Part shown: piece after piece, positions 63,383 through 64,000 of the stretch | Layout: the number at the start of each line of letters is the position of its first letter | Numbering within the stretch: the stretch's first letter is position 1 | Source of the DNA: Shewanella canadensis | Lineage (GTDB): Bacteria > Pseudomonadota > Gammaproteobacteria > Enterobacterales > Shewanellaceae | Direction of reading: 5' to 3' | Assembly: GCF_003966225.1 (NCBI RefSeq) | Contig: NZ_RXNU01000003.1 | Location: 186,001 to 250,000 of the forward strand | DNA length: 64,000 nucleotides | Notes under the pieces: generated by a model | Databases searched by the model: none | What the model was told of the DNA's origin: nothing | Seen by the model: the letters and a program-made list of their open reading frames with translations, nothing else | Program-made: the position numbers and the translations under genes

Positions 63383-63739
63383 ATGAACCATATATTCTTG
63401 AAGCATACATCGGGCATTTATGCTAAATACGTTAATGATTTAGCATGTGGTGAGAGGCCCATTTCAGTTTGTCGGATCCAGGAGTTCACGGATGATCTTG
63501 CCAAAAGCTCAATGCTATTGAGTGAGTTCCAGTGGGACGATTGGTATCATAATAGCCATTTAGTTGACAGGCCTGAGTATATTGCGGATGCGACGCTGCA
63601 TGAGTGTAAGTTATTGCTAACGGCCATGACCCGATTAGAGCGATTCAGCCCGGGGGTGTTGGATAATATGCGCCGTCAGGGAGTACTGCTCGCGATTATT
63701 GAGCGCTTCAATAGTTTCCCATTCAAGCTAGTGGGTTAA
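63383..63739 (+). CDS. DUF6508-like protein
   Basis: The 118-residue product resembles the DUF6508 family: a middle EFQWDDWYHNSHLVDRPEYI, then CKLLLTAMTRLERFSPGVLD, where the T-x-x-x-R-x-E-R-F pattern is the family hallmark, and QGVLLAIIERF at the end. Function is unknown. It has no signal peptide. The start has a strong GGAGG ribosome-binding site. It is convergent with the cytochrome c peroxidase gene, with a hairpin between them. Confidence 0.75.
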   Translation: MNHIFLKHTSGIYAKYVNDLACGERPISVCRIQEFTDDLAKSSMLLSEFQWDDWYHNSHLVDRPEYIADATLHECKLLLTAMTRLERFSPGVLDNMRRQGVLLAIIERFNSFPFKLVG

Positions 63740-63741
63740 AG

Positions 63742-63768
63742 CAAAACGCCAGCATATTGCTGGCGTTT
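63742..63768. terminator. Bidirectional hairpin between the DUF6508 and ccpA-like genes
   Basis: AAACGCCAGC/GCTGGCGTTT with a 5-base loop, 3-5 bp after the DUF6508 stop. Confidence 0.85.
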
Positions 63769-63821
63769 CGCTTTGAGAAAATGGGTATCTTCTAATGATG
63801 CGGTACGCTATTTAACTAATA

Positions 63822-64000
63822 CTATTTACCGAAAGGGACGGGCTTAGGTGTATTCGCATTCGATGGCGGCAGGATCGGTAACACTATCTTGGGCTGCTCT
63901 CCGGTAAGTGACTTAAGAAATGCTACCATCTCAACTGTCTCTTTCTCAGATAATTGCTGACCAAGCTGAATATCAGCCATTGTGTTGACCGCTTCCTCTA
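63822..64000 (-). CDS. C-terminus of a dihaem cytochrome c peroxidase, partial
   Basis: The minus-strand frame is open to the right edge and ends at TAG (63822-63824). The visible 58 residues, with ADIQLGQQLSEKETVEMVAF and LKSLTGEQPKIVLPILPPSN, match the C-terminal end of CcpA/MauG-type dihaem cytochrome c peroxidases, where a last helix with (I/V)VAFLKSLTG packs on the haem domain. These periplasmic enzymes reduce hydrogen peroxide with electrons from cytochrome c. The haem-binding CxxCH motifs lie outside the window. Family call from the tail only, but the match is characteristic. Confidence 0.8.
   Translation of the reverse strand, partial: EEAVNTMADIQLGQQLSEKETVEMVAFLKSLTGEQPKIVLPILPPSNANTPKPVPFGK

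Overview
The window looks like chromosomal DNA of a marine gammaproteobacterium, most likely Shewanella. This rests on gene content and family resemblance: a ydbH-ynbE-ydbL operon, a DcuA-type C4-dicarboxylate carrier, the tail of a CcpA-type dihaem cytochrome c peroxidase at the right edge, HppD next to a LysR gene, and many short dispersed intergenic repeats. No rRNA, tRNA, CRISPR array, integrase or intact insertion sequence was found. I could not run a database search, so the genus is an inference.

Layout. 1-7.4 kb: an acetyltransferase cut by the left edge, two small unknown envelope proteins, then a tight five-gene operon of a MacB-like ABC ATPase, three successive periplasmic adaptor proteins and one MacB-type permease. 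7.6-13.2 kb: an unknown membrane/coiled-coil/winged-helix protein, an M43 metalloprotease, an iron-containing alcohol dehydrogenase, a YfcE-like phosphodiesterase and an Asp/Glu racemase. 13.2-26.3 kb: an AT-richer, gene-poor accessory stretch. It holds a PhoP/PhoQ-like two-component system coupled to a FUSC-like membrane protein, a divergent 38-residue membrane peptide, two gene remnants (YccF and a glycosyltransferase), a NlpC/P60-like lipoprotein convergent with an alpha/beta hydrolase, and a 0.93-0.97 kb duplicated module (OB-fold protein plus small acidic protein with a variable hexanucleotide tract) on both sides of an Ig-like lipoprotein. A third, decayed module copy lies between them.

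26.4-33.7 kb: a self-contained signalling locus of ABC ATPase and large FtsX-type permease, an exported DJ-1/PfpI protein, a response regulator and kinase, and a secreted protein. Three of its promoters carry the same direct repeat TTTCAC-N5-TTTCAC, placed as in PhoB-type promoters. I infer this is the regulator's binding site, and it is the most testable new observation in the window.

33.8-64 kb is mostly ordinary chromosome: an eIF2B-like protein, DUF2087 and GNAT genes between 32-bp direct repeats, dcuA, the YdbH/YnbE/YdbL envelope-lipid system, YeaD, an acyl-CoA dehydrogenase, YibE/F behind a MITE-like element, a 5'-nucleotidase lipoprotein, a DUF938 methyltransferase, M3 and M20 peptidases, a PAS chemoreceptor, gamma-glutamyltranspeptidase, a FemAB-like protein, LysE, HppD, a LysR regulator, a DUF6508 protein and ccpA. 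Several secreted peptidases, the transpeptidase and the nucleotidase suggest scavenging of peptides and nucleotides.
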